Positions 1 through 8,131 of a DNA stretch of 11,157 nucleotides are shown piece after piece; the stretch's first letter is position 1; each line of letters starts with the position of its first letter. The translations under genes and the position numbers were made by a program. Origin of the DNA: SKLM01 sp964390305 (GTDB taxonomy: Bacteria > Chloroflexota > Anaerolineae > B4-G1); the NCBI GenBank assembly GCA_964390305.1, contig CAYMHT010000088.1, positions 1 to 11,157 on the forward strand. The letters are read 5' to 3'. The notes beneath the pieces are model-generated. The model searched no databases. It saw only the letters and a list, made by a program, of their open reading frames with translations, and had not been told where the DNA came from.

Positions 1-13
1 ACCTGCCGAGCTT

Positions 14-451
14 CTACGCCGCCTCCAGCTTGAGCCTCGTCCGCCCGACGCCGATCACGTCGCCGGCGCTCACCAGCGTCGGTTCTTCCACCCGTCTCCC
101 GTTTAGCCTGGTCCCGTTGCGGCTGTTCCGGTCCTCCAGCCACCATTGTCCTTCTCGCCACGTGAGCAGGGCGTGTTGGGAGGACGCGTACGTATCGGGG
201 ATGACGACAGTGTTCGTCGGGGAGCGCCCAATTGACGTCACGGGCTGCAGGGAGAAGGCCGTGCCATCGACCAGCCCCCCATCCGCTTCTCCGCTTCCGT
301 CCAGGACGACGAGACGACCGCCGGGACGGGCTACCTGACGCTCAACGGCCGCCTGTCGCAGATCCCGCCAGAGCATCAGCAAGACCGCGCCTAGGAAGGT
401 GTAGAGCAGGGCAGCCAGCAGCAGACGGAGGACCAGGAGCAGGATGTCCAT
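14..451 (-). CDS. fhaB: FhaB-type membrane-anchored FHA domain protein
   Basis: A 145-residue protein with one N-terminal hydrophobic segment (about residues 4-28, rich in Leu), followed by a basic stretch (WRDLRQ) that would keep the rest in the cytoplasm, then a linker and a C-terminal FHA domain (about 70-142). FHA domains bind phosphothreonine peptides, and FhaB proteins recruit partners phosphorylated by PknA/PknB-type kinases at sites of cell-wall synthesis. Visible FHA landmarks are G75-R76, S90 and H93, and NGT at 112-114. The usual SRxH is SSxH here. The ATG lies 15 bases after the fhaA stop, so the two are probably co-transcribed. No strong Shine-Dalgarno sequence precedes it, which suggests coupling to fhaA translation. 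The gene ends 13 bases from the window edge. The family call is firm. The cell-wall role is inferred from family and pairing. Confidence 0.85.
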   Translation of the reverse strand: MDILLLVLRLLLAALLYTFLGAVLLMLWRDLRQAAVERQVARPGGRLVVLDGSGEADGGLVDGTAFSLQPVTSIGRSPTNTVVIPDTYASSQHALLTWREGQWWLEDRNSRNGTRLNGRRVEEPTLVSAGDVIGVGRTRLKLEAA

Positions 452-466
452 GGCGCGTCAGGCCCG

Positions 467-1285
467 TTATTCCCCCCGTTCGGTCTTCACCAGCGCCGGG
501 GTATCCTCGTCAGTGGGGAGGGGGATTGGAGTCGGGGGGTCCTCGCCGTACACGACCTCGACGCCCGCGAGGGAGATCACGTCTCCCGAGTGGAGCACGC
601 ACTCCTCTACCGGATAGTCATTGATGCGAGTTCCCCCGGAGCTGTCGAGGTCGTACAGCACATAATGGCCGTACCGGTGACGCAGTTGAGCGTGGTGCCG
701 GGAGACCCGGGGGTCGTCGATGATCACCTCGTTATCCAGGGCGCGGCCAATGGAGACCACGGGTTGGGTGAGATTGACGTGACGCCGGCCTTCCACGATG
801 AGAAAGGGACGCCCCTTCGGGCCCTCAGCCTCCGGCTGCTTCTCCTTCAGCCCTTCGGCCGCCTCCATCTCGCGCGTCGGCTCGACGCCCTCCGTCTCGC
901 CCGGAGCCCAGCGTGCGTCGACGCGCACCTCTCGCGGCGGTATCTCCCCGTTTGGGCGGATGTGCACGATGGGGGGCACTTCGAGCGCAAGATCTGCATC
1001 GGAGACCAGCTCCGAAATCTGACGCGCCAACGCCTCTTCTGCGTCCGCCTGCCGCTCGTCCTCGAGATCGGGCTTCAGCGCCTCGTAGTCGTCCGGATTC
1101 ACGTAGATCCAGTAGTGGGTTGGGGCCTCAGGCGTCGACCCACTCGCGCACATGCGATGCTCCTCTATCGCATGCTCCAGATGCGCGGCCACCTTCGCCG
1201 CCGACAGACGATCGGCGAACAGACGGGCGAACGATCCTTCGACGAGCCGCTCGGCCAGGCTCTCAAACTGATCGATCTTGTTCAT
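467..1285 (-). CDS. fhaA: FhaA-type protein: DUF3662 plus C-terminal FHA domain
   Basis: A 272-residue soluble protein. Residues 1 to about 125 match the DUF3662 (FhaA N-terminal) domain, starting with a helix-rich stretch (FESLAERLVEGSFARLF). An acidic, Pro/Glu-rich linker (about 126-158) follows, then an FHA domain (about 160-246). FHA landmarks are G180-R181 and SRHH at 195-198. The usual S-x-N-G-T is SSGGT (215-219), so the conserved Asn is Gly. FhaA proteins bind phosphothreonine on kinase targets and act in cell-wall synthesis and division. The open frame runs upstream to 1522, but that extension overlaps addA and has shadow-like composition. The ATG at 1285 is preferred because family homology begins there and a promoter -10 box sits 7 bases upstream. 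An in-frame ATG at 1294 overlaps that -10 box and is unlikely to be used. No Shine-Dalgarno sequence is present. Confidence 0.88.
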   Translation of the reverse strand: MNKIDQFESLAERLVEGSFARLFADRLSAAKVAAHLEHAIEEHRMCASGSTPEAPTHYWIYVNPDDYEALKPDLEDERQADAEEALARQISELVSDADLALEVPPIVHIRPNGEIPPREVRVDARWAPGETEGVEPTREMEAAEGLKEKQPEAEGPKGRPFLIVEGRRHVNLTQPVVSIGRALDNEVIIDDPRVSRHHAQLRHRYGHYVLYDLDSSGGTRINDYPVEECVLHSGDVISLAGVEVVYGEDPPTPIPLPTDEDTPALVKTERGE

Positions 1286-1292
1286 AGCGCGC

Positions 1293-1320
1293 ATTATAAT
1301 GTGGCTCGGCGAAATGGCAA
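1293..1320 (-). promoter_or_regulatory. Sigma70-type promoter for fhaA, probably giving a leaderless mRNA
   Basis: Read on the minus strand, a -35 box TTGCCA (1315-1320) is followed by a 16-bp spacer and a perfect -10 box TATAAT (1293-1298). Only 7 bases separate the -10 from the fhaA ATG at 1285-1283, so the expected start of transcription falls on or within a base or two of the A of the ATG. The absence of a ribosome binding site agrees with leaderless translation. The promoter sits wholly in the 49-base gap after the addA stop. The start of transcription is predicted only. Confidence 0.72.
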
Positions 1321-1334
1321 ATAGAGGGTTCAGG

Positions 1335-4300
1335 CTACCAGCGGTCGTCGACCAGGCGGACGTGCCCGGCGTGGTTGAGGAGGCAGAGCACGGGCCGAGG
1401 GCGGTGGCCCAGGAGACGCTCGGCCGCCTGGAGGTATCCGTCGACCTGGTCGACGTAGCCCCTCTTCTCCAGCGTGGCCTCCAACGCGGCACGGTCCTCG
1501 ACGCGGTCGGTCTTGAACTCAACCAGCGTCCAGCCCTGACCCGAGAGAAAGAGGGCGTCGATCGCGCCGCTCTCCGGCCGCCCCTCGCGGTTCAGCACGC
1601 TGTAGGGCACCTCGTGGAGCCGTCGCTCCGCCCTCGCCATCTCTGCATACAGGGGACAGGCTCGGAAGCGTCTGAGCATACGGGCGGTGCGTCGGACCGC
1701 GTCGCTGATGACGTCCTCGTCGGTGAGACCGGCGCTCCGGGCCTGCGATCCAGCCCAGCGGTGGAAGTCGCGCTGCTCGTCCTCCGGGAACATCCACTGC
1801 TCCAGAGCCAGGTGAACCAGCTTTCCCACCACCCACGAGGGGGCCCACGGCCGTTCCGTCTGCGAAACCACCTGCCACACTCGCCGGGGCGGGTCCCGGT
1901 CCGCCTCGCGCACCGCCTCGTCGACGGCGAGGCGTCCACCAGCGGCGGGCTCGAGCAGTGGTTCGTTCGGAAGAGCGGGCGAGGGCGGCTCGATTTGTTC
2001 GGCCACCGAGACGGGCGTGAGCTCGGCCTCCGGCTCATAGATCACGCAGCCTACCGGCTGGTCGCCGACGTCGAGGGAAAAGGCGTGGACCGTGTCTCCT
2101 TCCCCGTCGCAGGGCGGAGCGTGCTCGCTCAGGCCCAGGGACGCATCCAGCCGATCCAACCACCCGTACGTGCCGATGCCGCCGCTCTTGTACGCACTGA
2201 CCGTGCCGCTGATCAGCAGCATCTCCCGCGCCCGCGTCGCAGCCACGTAGAGCAGGCGGTCTGACTCCGCCGCCTCCTGATCCCGATCCGCCTCCTGGGC
2301 CAGCCCGTAGGCCGCACACGTCACTTTCTGAACCTCGCGCGCACCGTCCGCGGTGGTGACGAGACGCTCCTCGCTGAGTGGCGGCACGACGCCCATCCGC
2401 CGGTTGACCAGCACGCCACGACCGGAGGGCGTGCCGTGCGCCGCGTCTCCGATGACCACCACCGGGAATTCCAGCCCCTTCGCCTGGTGAACGGACATGA
2501 TCTGTACGGCGCCGGCGGCGATGGCGCGTGCCTCCCCCTCGCGAGGTGCCACGTCCCGCAACTCGGCCACCGTGGCCAGGAAAGCGCCCACGCCGACGAC
2601 CTCGCTCGCGTGAGCGTCGGCCAGCAGTTTGGTGACGTTGTTGGCCGCCTGGGACTGATCGGCCCGTAGGAGCGCGGCGCGGGTGCCGGTGGCGTCGAGA
2701 AAGGCCTTGAGCACGTCCGCCACTGGCGCCCGGCCGACCATCCGGTGAAGCCGCTGGATGAGGGCCCTCGCGGCCGCGGCGCGAGGAGCCTCCTCGTTCA
2801 GGAACGCGAGGTCTGCGTCACAGAGAAGGGCCCACAGGGACGGAAGGTCTCGGGCCCACTGGGCCTGGCGCAATCGGTAGAGGGCCATGTCGGAGAGCCC
2901 GACGCCCGCGGAGCGTAGGAGGCCCGCCAGGGCGAGGTCGTCCGTCGGGTGGGCCAGAGCCTGAAGGGCGTTGAGCACGTCGCGCACCTCGGGACGCTCG
3001 TAGAAACCTCTCCCGGCGATGGTGAGAAAGGGAACCCCGGCCTCCTCGAGGGCGTCCTCATACGCGGCAAAGGCCGTCGAGGCACGGCAGAGGATGGCGA
3101 CGTCCCCGAAGTCGAGCGGGCGCTCCGTCGTGCGGCCCTCCTCCGGATCCGGTCTCTCCAGGAGGATGGTCTCGTCCTCCACCAGGGCCACCAGGCGGGC
3201 GACCAGGGCCTGGGCGGCTCGTTCGAGGGCCCCCTCGGACTTGCTCCCGGCGGCCAGATGGAGCTCGACGTAGGGCGGCGTCACCCCCTGGGCAGGTGCC
3301 TCGCGGTGGTGCTCCAGCGGGGCGAATGGCTCCACGTAAGGACGTTCCGGATCTTCCTCGCTTCCCAGCACCGGCCGCAGCAGGGCGTTGAGGGCCTCGA
3401 TCAGACCCCGGTGGGCCCGGTAGGAGGTCGCCAGCTGGAAGCCCGCGCCCCGCCTGTCTACGGCCTTGTGTTCCTCTCGGAAGACGGTCACGTCGGCGCC
3501 ACGGAAACGGTAGATCGATTGCTTCGCGTCGCCGACGAAGAAGAGCCTGCCCTGATCCCCATTCAGGAGGTCCACGATGTCGCGCTGCCGCGCGTTGGTG
3601 TCCTGGAACTCATCGACGAGGAGGGCCTGGATCTCCTCCTGCCAGTATGCGCGTACCGACGGGTGCTCCCTGAGCAGCTCCAGGGCCCGGCCCTCCAGGT
3701 CGTCGAAGTCGAGCGCCCGACTCCGCTCCTTGGCGCGCGCGTAGTGGGCCACCGCGCGGTCGTACAGCCGGAGCAGGGCAGGCACGATTTCCTCTGCCGC
3801 ACGGCGGTCCAGGGCGAGGTCGATATCTCTCTTCGCCAGGGGACGCAGGTGCTCGTCGTAGCGGTCCTGGAGCTCGGCGATGACTGCCTTCGGCGCGGCG
3901 GGGGCCCAGTTTGCCTTGCGGCCCTTCTGCTTGAGGTTGTCCCGGAGCGGCGCCAGCTGACGCGAGATGGCAACCCAGTCGCCGCTCTCGTGGGCGGTCG
4001 CAATCGCATCCCACCGGCGGAGTGCCTCTCGGAGGGCTGGGGCCAGGGCGTCGCCAGCGGCCGCGGCCCGTTCGAGCGTCCCGTCGGCGCGCAGCGCTGC
4101 AAGCCGCGCGAAACCGGACTGGACGGCGGGATCGTCCACGAAGGCGTGGATCGGCGCCACGAGGGAGGGACGCCAGGCGTCCCAGAGATCGGTGGGCAGC
4201 CCAGTCCGAGCCTCGCCGACCTCCAGCCGTTGCCTCAGCAGGTGGCCCAGTGCCTGACGTAGCTCGCGCTCACCAAAATCGGCGAAGAGGCCGACGAGGT

Positions 4301-4781
4301 CGGGTTCGTCGACCGCTTGAGCCAAAGCCGCATCGACCGCCCGGGCCTGGAGGAGAGCCATCTGCCCCTCGTCCAGCATCTCGAAGCGCGGGTCGACGCC
4401 GATCTCGGCCGGGTGATGACGGAGGATCTCCGCACACAGGCTGTGGATGGTGCCGATCCGGGCGGCGTCGAGCCCCTCGTAGATGGTGCGCCAGCGCGCA
4501 CGCTCCTTTTCGGATAGTGGGCGGGTCTCCAGGTGGCGCCGCACCTCCTGGCGCACCCGATTTCGCATCTCGCGGGCGGCCTTCCTGGTGAACGTGATCG
4601 CGACCACGGCGCGCAGCGGAAGGCCGTCGACGAGAAGAGATAGATAACGTGCCACCAGCGTCCGCGTCTTTCCGGTGCCGGCGCCGGCGGTGACGGCCAC
4701 GTCGCACCCTCGGGCCACGACGGCGGGGAGCTGCTCCTCGCTGGGGCAGATCTGCTCGACGATCGGGTGGAGTTCGTTCAC
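1335..4781 (-). CDS. addA: AddA: UvrD/Rep-type helicase with C-terminal RecB-family nuclease
   Basis: A protein of 1148 residues from the GTG at 4781; B. subtilis AddA has 1232. It is the ATP-driven 3'-5' motor and one nuclease of the AddAB complex, which resects double-strand breaks for RecA-dependent repair. All superfamily 1 helicase motifs are visible: Walker A AGAGTGKT (32-39), Ia TFTRKAAREM (63-72), GTIHSLC (110-116), Walker B DEFQDT (390-395), GDAKQSIYRFRGAD (417-430), SYRAHR (453-458), VHQAKGLEFP (764-773) and YVAATRARE (845-853). The C-terminal nuclease keeps H990, D1075, E1088, K1090 (VEFKTD) and a QxxxY motif (1112-1116), so it should cleave. A TTG at 4823 would add 14 residues. 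The GTG is preferred because a G6 tract lies 6 bases upstream and the Q-motif region follows naturally. It lies 51 bases after addB and is probably in the same transcript. Confidence 0.93.
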   Translation of the reverse strand: MNELHPIVEQICPSEEQLPAVVARGCDVAVTAGAGTGKTRTLVARYLSLLVDGLPLRAVVAITFTRKAAREMRNRVRQEVRRHLETRPLSEKERARWRTIYEGLDAARIGTIHSLCAEILRHHPAEIGVDPRFEMLDEGQMALLQARAVDAALAQAVDEPDLVGLFADFGERELRQALGHLLRQRLEVGEARTGLPTDLWDAWRPSLVAPIHAFVDDPAVQSGFARLAALRADGTLERAAAAGDALAPALREALRRWDAIATAHESGDWVAISRQLAPLRDNLKQKGRKANWAPAAPKAVIAELQDRYDEHLRPLAKRDIDLALDRRAAEEIVPALLRLYDRAVAHYARAKERSRALDFDDLEGRALELLREHPSVRAYWQEEIQALLVDEFQDTNARQRDIVDLLNGDQGRLFFVGDAKQSIYRFRGADVTVFREEHKAVDRRGAGFQLATSYRAHRGLIEALNALLRPVLGSEEDPERPYVEPFAPLEHHREAPAQGVTPPYVELHLAAGSKSEGALERAAQALVARLVALVEDETILLERPDPEEGRTTERPLDFGDVAILCRASTAFAAYEDALEEAGVPFLTIAGRGFYERPEVRDVLNALQALAHPTDDLALAGLLRSAGVGLSDMALYRLRQAQWARDLPSLWALLCDADLAFLNEEAPRAAAARALIQRLHRMVGRAPVADVLKAFLDATGTRAALLRADQSQAANNVTKLLADAHASEVVGVGAFLATVAELRDVAPREGEARAIAAGAVQIMSVHQAKGLEFPVVVIGDAAHGTPSGRGVLVNRRMGVVPPLSEERLVTTADGAREVQKVTCAAYGLAQEADRDQEAAESDRLLYVAATRAREMLLISGTVSAYKSGGIGTYGWLDRLDASLGLSEHAPPCDGEGDTVHAFSLDVGDQPVGCVIYEPEAELTPVSVAEQIEPPSPALPNEPLLEPAAGGRLAVDEAVREADRDPPRRVWQVVSQTERPWAPSWVVGKLVHLALEQWMFPEDEQRDFHRWAGSQARSAGLTDEDVISDAVRRTARMLRRFRACPLYAEMARAERRLHEVPYSVLNREGRPESGAIDALFLSGQGWTLVEFKTDRVEDRAALEATLEKRGYVDQVDGYLQAAERLLGHRPRPVLCLLNHAGHVRLVDDRW

Positions 4782-4787
4782 GCGGGA

Positions 4788-4793
4788 CCCCCC
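4788..4793 (-). promoter_or_regulatory. Likely ribosome binding site selecting the addA GTG start
   Basis: On the minus strand a GGGGGG tract ends 6 bases before the GTG at 4781-4779. It can pair with the CCUCC anti-Shine-Dalgarno using a G-U wobble. The competing TTG at 4823 has its nearest G-rich tract about 12 bases away, which is a poorer spacing. Confidence 0.45.
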
Positions 4794-4832
4794 GAAAAGC
4801 CCCGCTGTCTGTAGAGATGCCAACGCACGATT

Positions 4833-7800
4833 CTACCCCCAGCCTCGACTGTCATATCGCCAGCAGAAGCCCGCCGCCGGGCAGTACCTGGGGCAGCCCC
4901 CCTCTGGCGCTCGCGGGACGAAGTGGCCGCGCCGGGTGCCCCGCACAGCCGCCCACGCGTGCGTCACGGCTGTGGCCATCGCTGCCTGGGGCCCCGACCG
5001 GGCGAGGCTGAAGCTGCTGGGCTGAGCGTGCTGTACGTGCCAGTAGAAGCCCTCCACCACGTCTCCCAGCCCAAGCGCGCGTTCTGCCGCCAGAGCGTAG
5101 AGCGGGAGCTGGAGCTTCTTCCCCTCCTCCAGGGCTCTCTTCGTGTAGGCGTACGGCCCCGCGGTCTTGTAGTCGATCACGCGGACCCCACGGCGGGCCC
5201 CGCTGGCAGCGCGGTCGATTCGGTCGATGTAGCCGTGGAGCCGAAGCCTGTCTCCACTCGTCGGGTCTCTGATGACGAGGGGCGGTCCGGGCTTCCCCGC
5301 GATCCCGAACGTCTGCTCCGCCCGGTAGAAGCTGAAGCCGTCGTCCACGCTCTCCAGGGCTTCGATGGAACGGGCCACGTTCTCCTCGATCTCCCGGCGC
5401 GTCTCCTTCCACCACGCTGTGACCCGAAATCCTTCCTCGCGCGGCGCTTCGTCCAGGATCGTTTCTGCCACCGCTGGCAGAGCCTCCCGGAGTGCAGCCA
5501 GATCAGCCCCGACCCCCACGCATTGGTAGAGCTCCTCGAGGATGCGGTGGTAGATGTTGCCAAGCTGCCGTGCGTCCAGTCCCTCAGTCGGCGGCTCGCG
5601 GGGCTCCAGATCGAGCACGCGTCCGATGAAGAAGAAGAACGGGCACGTGCGGTAGGTCTCCAGGCGGCTCGCGCTCCACACGTGATCGGGTCCGAAAGAG
5701 CCGGAGAAGACCTCTTGCCAGCGGCGGAGGTCCCCGTCGTGGGGGCCAGCCTCGTCCGAATCGTCCTGGATCCGCTGCGCGATGATGCCCTGGGCGTGCT
5801 CGATGGCGGCGTAGTGCGCGGGGCGTCGCGCCGAAGCCCACGCCCACGCATCAGTCTCCCGCGGGCTGGCGGCGAGAGTCTCCATCAGCTCCGGCCAGGA
5901 GGCGGCCTCGCCGGGCGCGGGCCGGCTGCGGCTGGTGAGGCGGCGGGGCGTCGCGTCTACAAGGCGACGGACCTCCTCCCAGTAGGGGGACGGCTGCCAG
6001 GGAGCGCCGTTGTCGGCGATGCGTGGGCGGGTGAATAGGAGCCGCTCTCGCGACCGCGTGACGGCTTCGTAGAAGTACTCCGTCTCCGCGGTGTCGGTCG
6101 ACGGGTCGATGGCCAGACCAAATTCATCCCGAAGTCGGGCTCTATCGCCGTCCCGGAGCAAGGGGTCCTCGGTCAGCGCCCGGGGGAACTCCCCCTCCGC
6201 CAGGCCCAGGAGCGCCACCGCCCGGAAAGCGAGGCCCCGGGCCCGCGTAGCGTCGGCCACCAGCACGGCCTCCTTGTCTGCCGGCAGCGGAGGCCGGTAG
6301 GACGCCGCGTCGACGGCTCCCAGCAGGTCGTCTAGGAAAACCTCGAACGTGACCGGCTGGCCCCCGACCGCCTCCTCCGCCCAGACCAGTCCCCGCAGGA
6401 TGTCCTTGAAGGTGTTGAGGGCAGCCAGATCGCGCTCCGCCAGATGCGCCGGGCCGTCGGCCGCCCGGCGTGCGACGCCGAGATCGGCGACTGGCGGCGC
6501 ATCCGCCTCCAGTGGCTCCGCGTCCCCGATCAGCCGCTCGAGCCAGCCCACGAAGTCCCGGCAGGAGTGTCTCCCCTCCGGTGGCTCGATCCGGCCCACG
6601 AAGCGGCTGAATTTCTCCCGGAGTGCCTCCGCCTGCGCGCCGGTGGGCAGCGCGTCCGGTGCCTCTGGAGCTTCCTCGTCGAGGGCCTCCTGCGGGATGC
6701 GGATCTCGTTGAGGAGGTCGAAGGTCTCCTCCCACTGGCCGACTCCGCCGATGACGCTGCCCCAGCGGGCCACCCAGTCCAGGGCCTCCGCGTCCTGCGG
6801 CGTGATGCCGATGGGGGTTTGCTCGCCGGGTGCCGCCAGCGCCCGCTCCCAGTCGAAGTACGGAGAGCGCCAGGCAGCAACAGTCTCCCGCCACGCCACG
6901 TGGTTGTCCCCGGGTTGGGAGATGCGGAGGAGATCGAGCAGCGCGGCGATGGCCGGATTGCCGCGCAGCGGCAGGCCGTGAACCTGGCGAACGGGCAGGC
7001 CGAACTCTGCGGCAGTCTGGTCGATGAAAGCGCGGTATGGCTCCACGTCGCGTGTCAGCAGGGCGACCTCGTGGAGCTCCATCCCACCCTGCACGATCTG
7101 GGTCTTGATCCACCGGAGCGCGGTGCGTACCTCGCTCTCACGATCCGGCGCGGCGACCATGGAGACGACGCCGTCGGCCGGCCGCTGGGGTGCATCAGCG
7201 TCGAAGAGCGCCCGCTCGAGGTGGACCAGGGACGGGGCCGCGGGTATGCCCGCCTGAGCGCTGGGGAGCAGTTCCGCCTCCACGCCCAGGGCGGCCTCCA
7301 GGGCTCGACGGGTGCGGTTGAAGCGCTTATGGACCAGCGGACGTGTCGACGGGTCGGGTGTGCCCGTGAGAGTGATGATCAGATCGTCCACGCGCTCTGC
7401 CAGGTGGGTGATGACTTGGAGCTGAACCGTGGTCAGATCATCGAAGCCATCGATCATCACCCACGGCCAGCGGAGGCCAGGGTCCCGCCCGCGCGCCAGG
7501 CTCTCGGCCGCCAGCCAGCCCAGACCGGCGTAGTCGGCCCATCCCTCCTGCTGCAGGCGCTCCTGGTAGGCGGCGTAGAGCCGCGCCAGCTCGACCAGCC
7601 GGGGCTCGCCCCCGAGGCCCTCCACGGCGCGGGCCAAATCCTCGGGGAAGACGCCGCCCGCCTTCAGCTCCGCGATCAGATCCCGCACGACCTGCGCGAA
7701 ACCGGGGGTCGCGCGAATTGCGGCATAGTGGGTCAGGGGCGTCTCGTCCAGGAGCGCGCGGACGAGGCGGAACTGAACGGGGTCGCTCAGCCGCGTGACG

Positions 7801-8033
7801 ACCACGCCCGCTCGATCGAGGATCTCGTGGTACAGCGCGTCGAATGTGGACACGCGCACGCCCAGGGCGCCCCCGGCCTCCGCCAGGCGGCGACGCCAGG
7901 CCTGCACCTGGAGCCGCGAGGCGACGACCACCCGCGGTGCCGCTCCTGGATCCCGGGCCAAATCCCGCGCCCGCCTCACCAGATGCGCGGTCTTACCCGA
8001 AGCGGCGGGCGCGATGTATAGGGATACGGACAT
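4833..8033 (-). CDS. addB: AddB: helicase-like subunit with Fe-S RecB-family nuclease
   Basis: A 1066-residue partner of AddA; B. subtilis AddB has 1166. In characterised AddAB, AddB contributes Chi recognition and the nuclease acting on one strand, while AddA is the motor. The N-terminus has a P-loop-like APAASGKT (8-15), in which the usual first Gly is Ala. A Walker B-like WVMIDGFDDL (191-200) has the DGF form typical of AddB rather than the DEFQD of active helicases. APDRESEV (295-302) and the segment around RARGLAF (597-603) to GLAEGEFP (610-617) resemble AddB helicase-like regions. The C-terminal nuclease keeps H829, D937, D954, K956 and QLPLY (975-979). Cys797, Cys1047, Cys1051 and Cys1057 fit the 4Fe-4S staple around this domain. 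The ATG follows a GAAGG at 10-base spacing. It is first in an addB-addA operon with its own promoter. Confidence 0.93.
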   Translation of the reverse strand: MSVSLYIAPAASGKTAHLVRRARDLARDPGAAPRVVVASRLQVQAWRRRLAEAGGALGVRVSTFDALYHEILDRAGVVVTRLSDPVQFRLVRALLDETPLTHYAAIRATPGFAQVVRDLIAELKAGGVFPEDLARAVEGLGGEPRLVELARLYAAYQERLQQEGWADYAGLGWLAAESLARGRDPGLRWPWVMIDGFDDLTTVQLQVITHLAERVDDLIITLTGTPDPSTRPLVHKRFNRTRRALEAALGVEAELLPSAQAGIPAAPSLVHLERALFDADAPQRPADGVVSMVAAPDRESEVRTALRWIKTQIVQGGMELHEVALLTRDVEPYRAFIDQTAAEFGLPVRQVHGLPLRGNPAIAALLDLLRISQPGDNHVAWRETVAAWRSPYFDWERALAAPGEQTPIGITPQDAEALDWVARWGSVIGGVGQWEETFDLLNEIRIPQEALDEEAPEAPDALPTGAQAEALREKFSRFVGRIEPPEGRHSCRDFVGWLERLIGDAEPLEADAPPVADLGVARRAADGPAHLAERDLAALNTFKDILRGLVWAEEAVGGQPVTFEVFLDDLLGAVDAASYRPPLPADKEAVLVADATRARGLAFRAVALLGLAEGEFPRALTEDPLLRDGDRARLRDEFGLAIDPSTDTAETEYFYEAVTRSRERLLFTRPRIADNGAPWQPSPYWEEVRRLVDATPRRLTSRSRPAPGEAASWPELMETLAASPRETDAWAWASARRPAHYAAIEHAQGIIAQRIQDDSDEAGPHDGDLRRWQEVFSGSFGPDHVWSASRLETYRTCPFFFFIGRVLDLEPREPPTEGLDARQLGNIYHRILEELYQCVGVGADLAALREALPAVAETILDEAPREEGFRVTAWWKETRREIEENVARSIEALESVDDGFSFYRAEQTFGIAGKPGPPLVIRDPTSGDRLRLHGYIDRIDRAASGARRGVRVIDYKTAGPYAYTKRALEEGKKLQLPLYALAAERALGLGDVVEGFYWHVQHAQPSSFSLARSGPQAAMATAVTHAWAAVRGTRRGHFVPRAPEGGCPRYCPAAGFCWRYDSRGWG

Positions 8034-8131
8034 ACTGGCTGGACCTTCGCTTCGTGCGGCTGCTCGCGCGATCCGTGTCTTCCCTCCGAAGAGGAACGCC
8101 GCGTCGCAGAATGGCCGGGGGTGGAATGACG

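Noticed and set aside
1286..1522. An N-terminal extension of fhaA reaching to 1522
   Set aside because: The extra 79 residues overlap addA, are Arg/Ser/Thr-rich like a shadow frame, and lie upstream of the conserved DUF3662 start and of the promoter.
1278..2264. A plus-strand open frame starting in the fhaA promoter region
   Set aside because: It is antisense to the addA nuclease domain and has low-complexity shadow composition. The ATTATAAT palindrome puts a TATAAT on the plus strand too (1295-1300), but no -35 box lies at proper spacing.
2949..4262. A plus-strand open frame of 437 codons opposite addA
   Set aside because: It overlaps conserved helicase sequence, has no family resemblance and no clear promoter. 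It is a codon-bias shadow.
4782..4823. TTG start at 4823 for addA
   Set aside because: It has poor ribosome binding site spacing and adds 14 residues before the conserved N-terminus. It cannot be excluded, and would leave only 9 bases after the addB stop.
6444..8021. A long plus-strand open frame (525 codons) opposite addB
   Set aside because: It lies wholly antisense to a well-conserved addB, its translation shows no recognisable domain, and long antisense frames are expected in GC-rich coding DNA.
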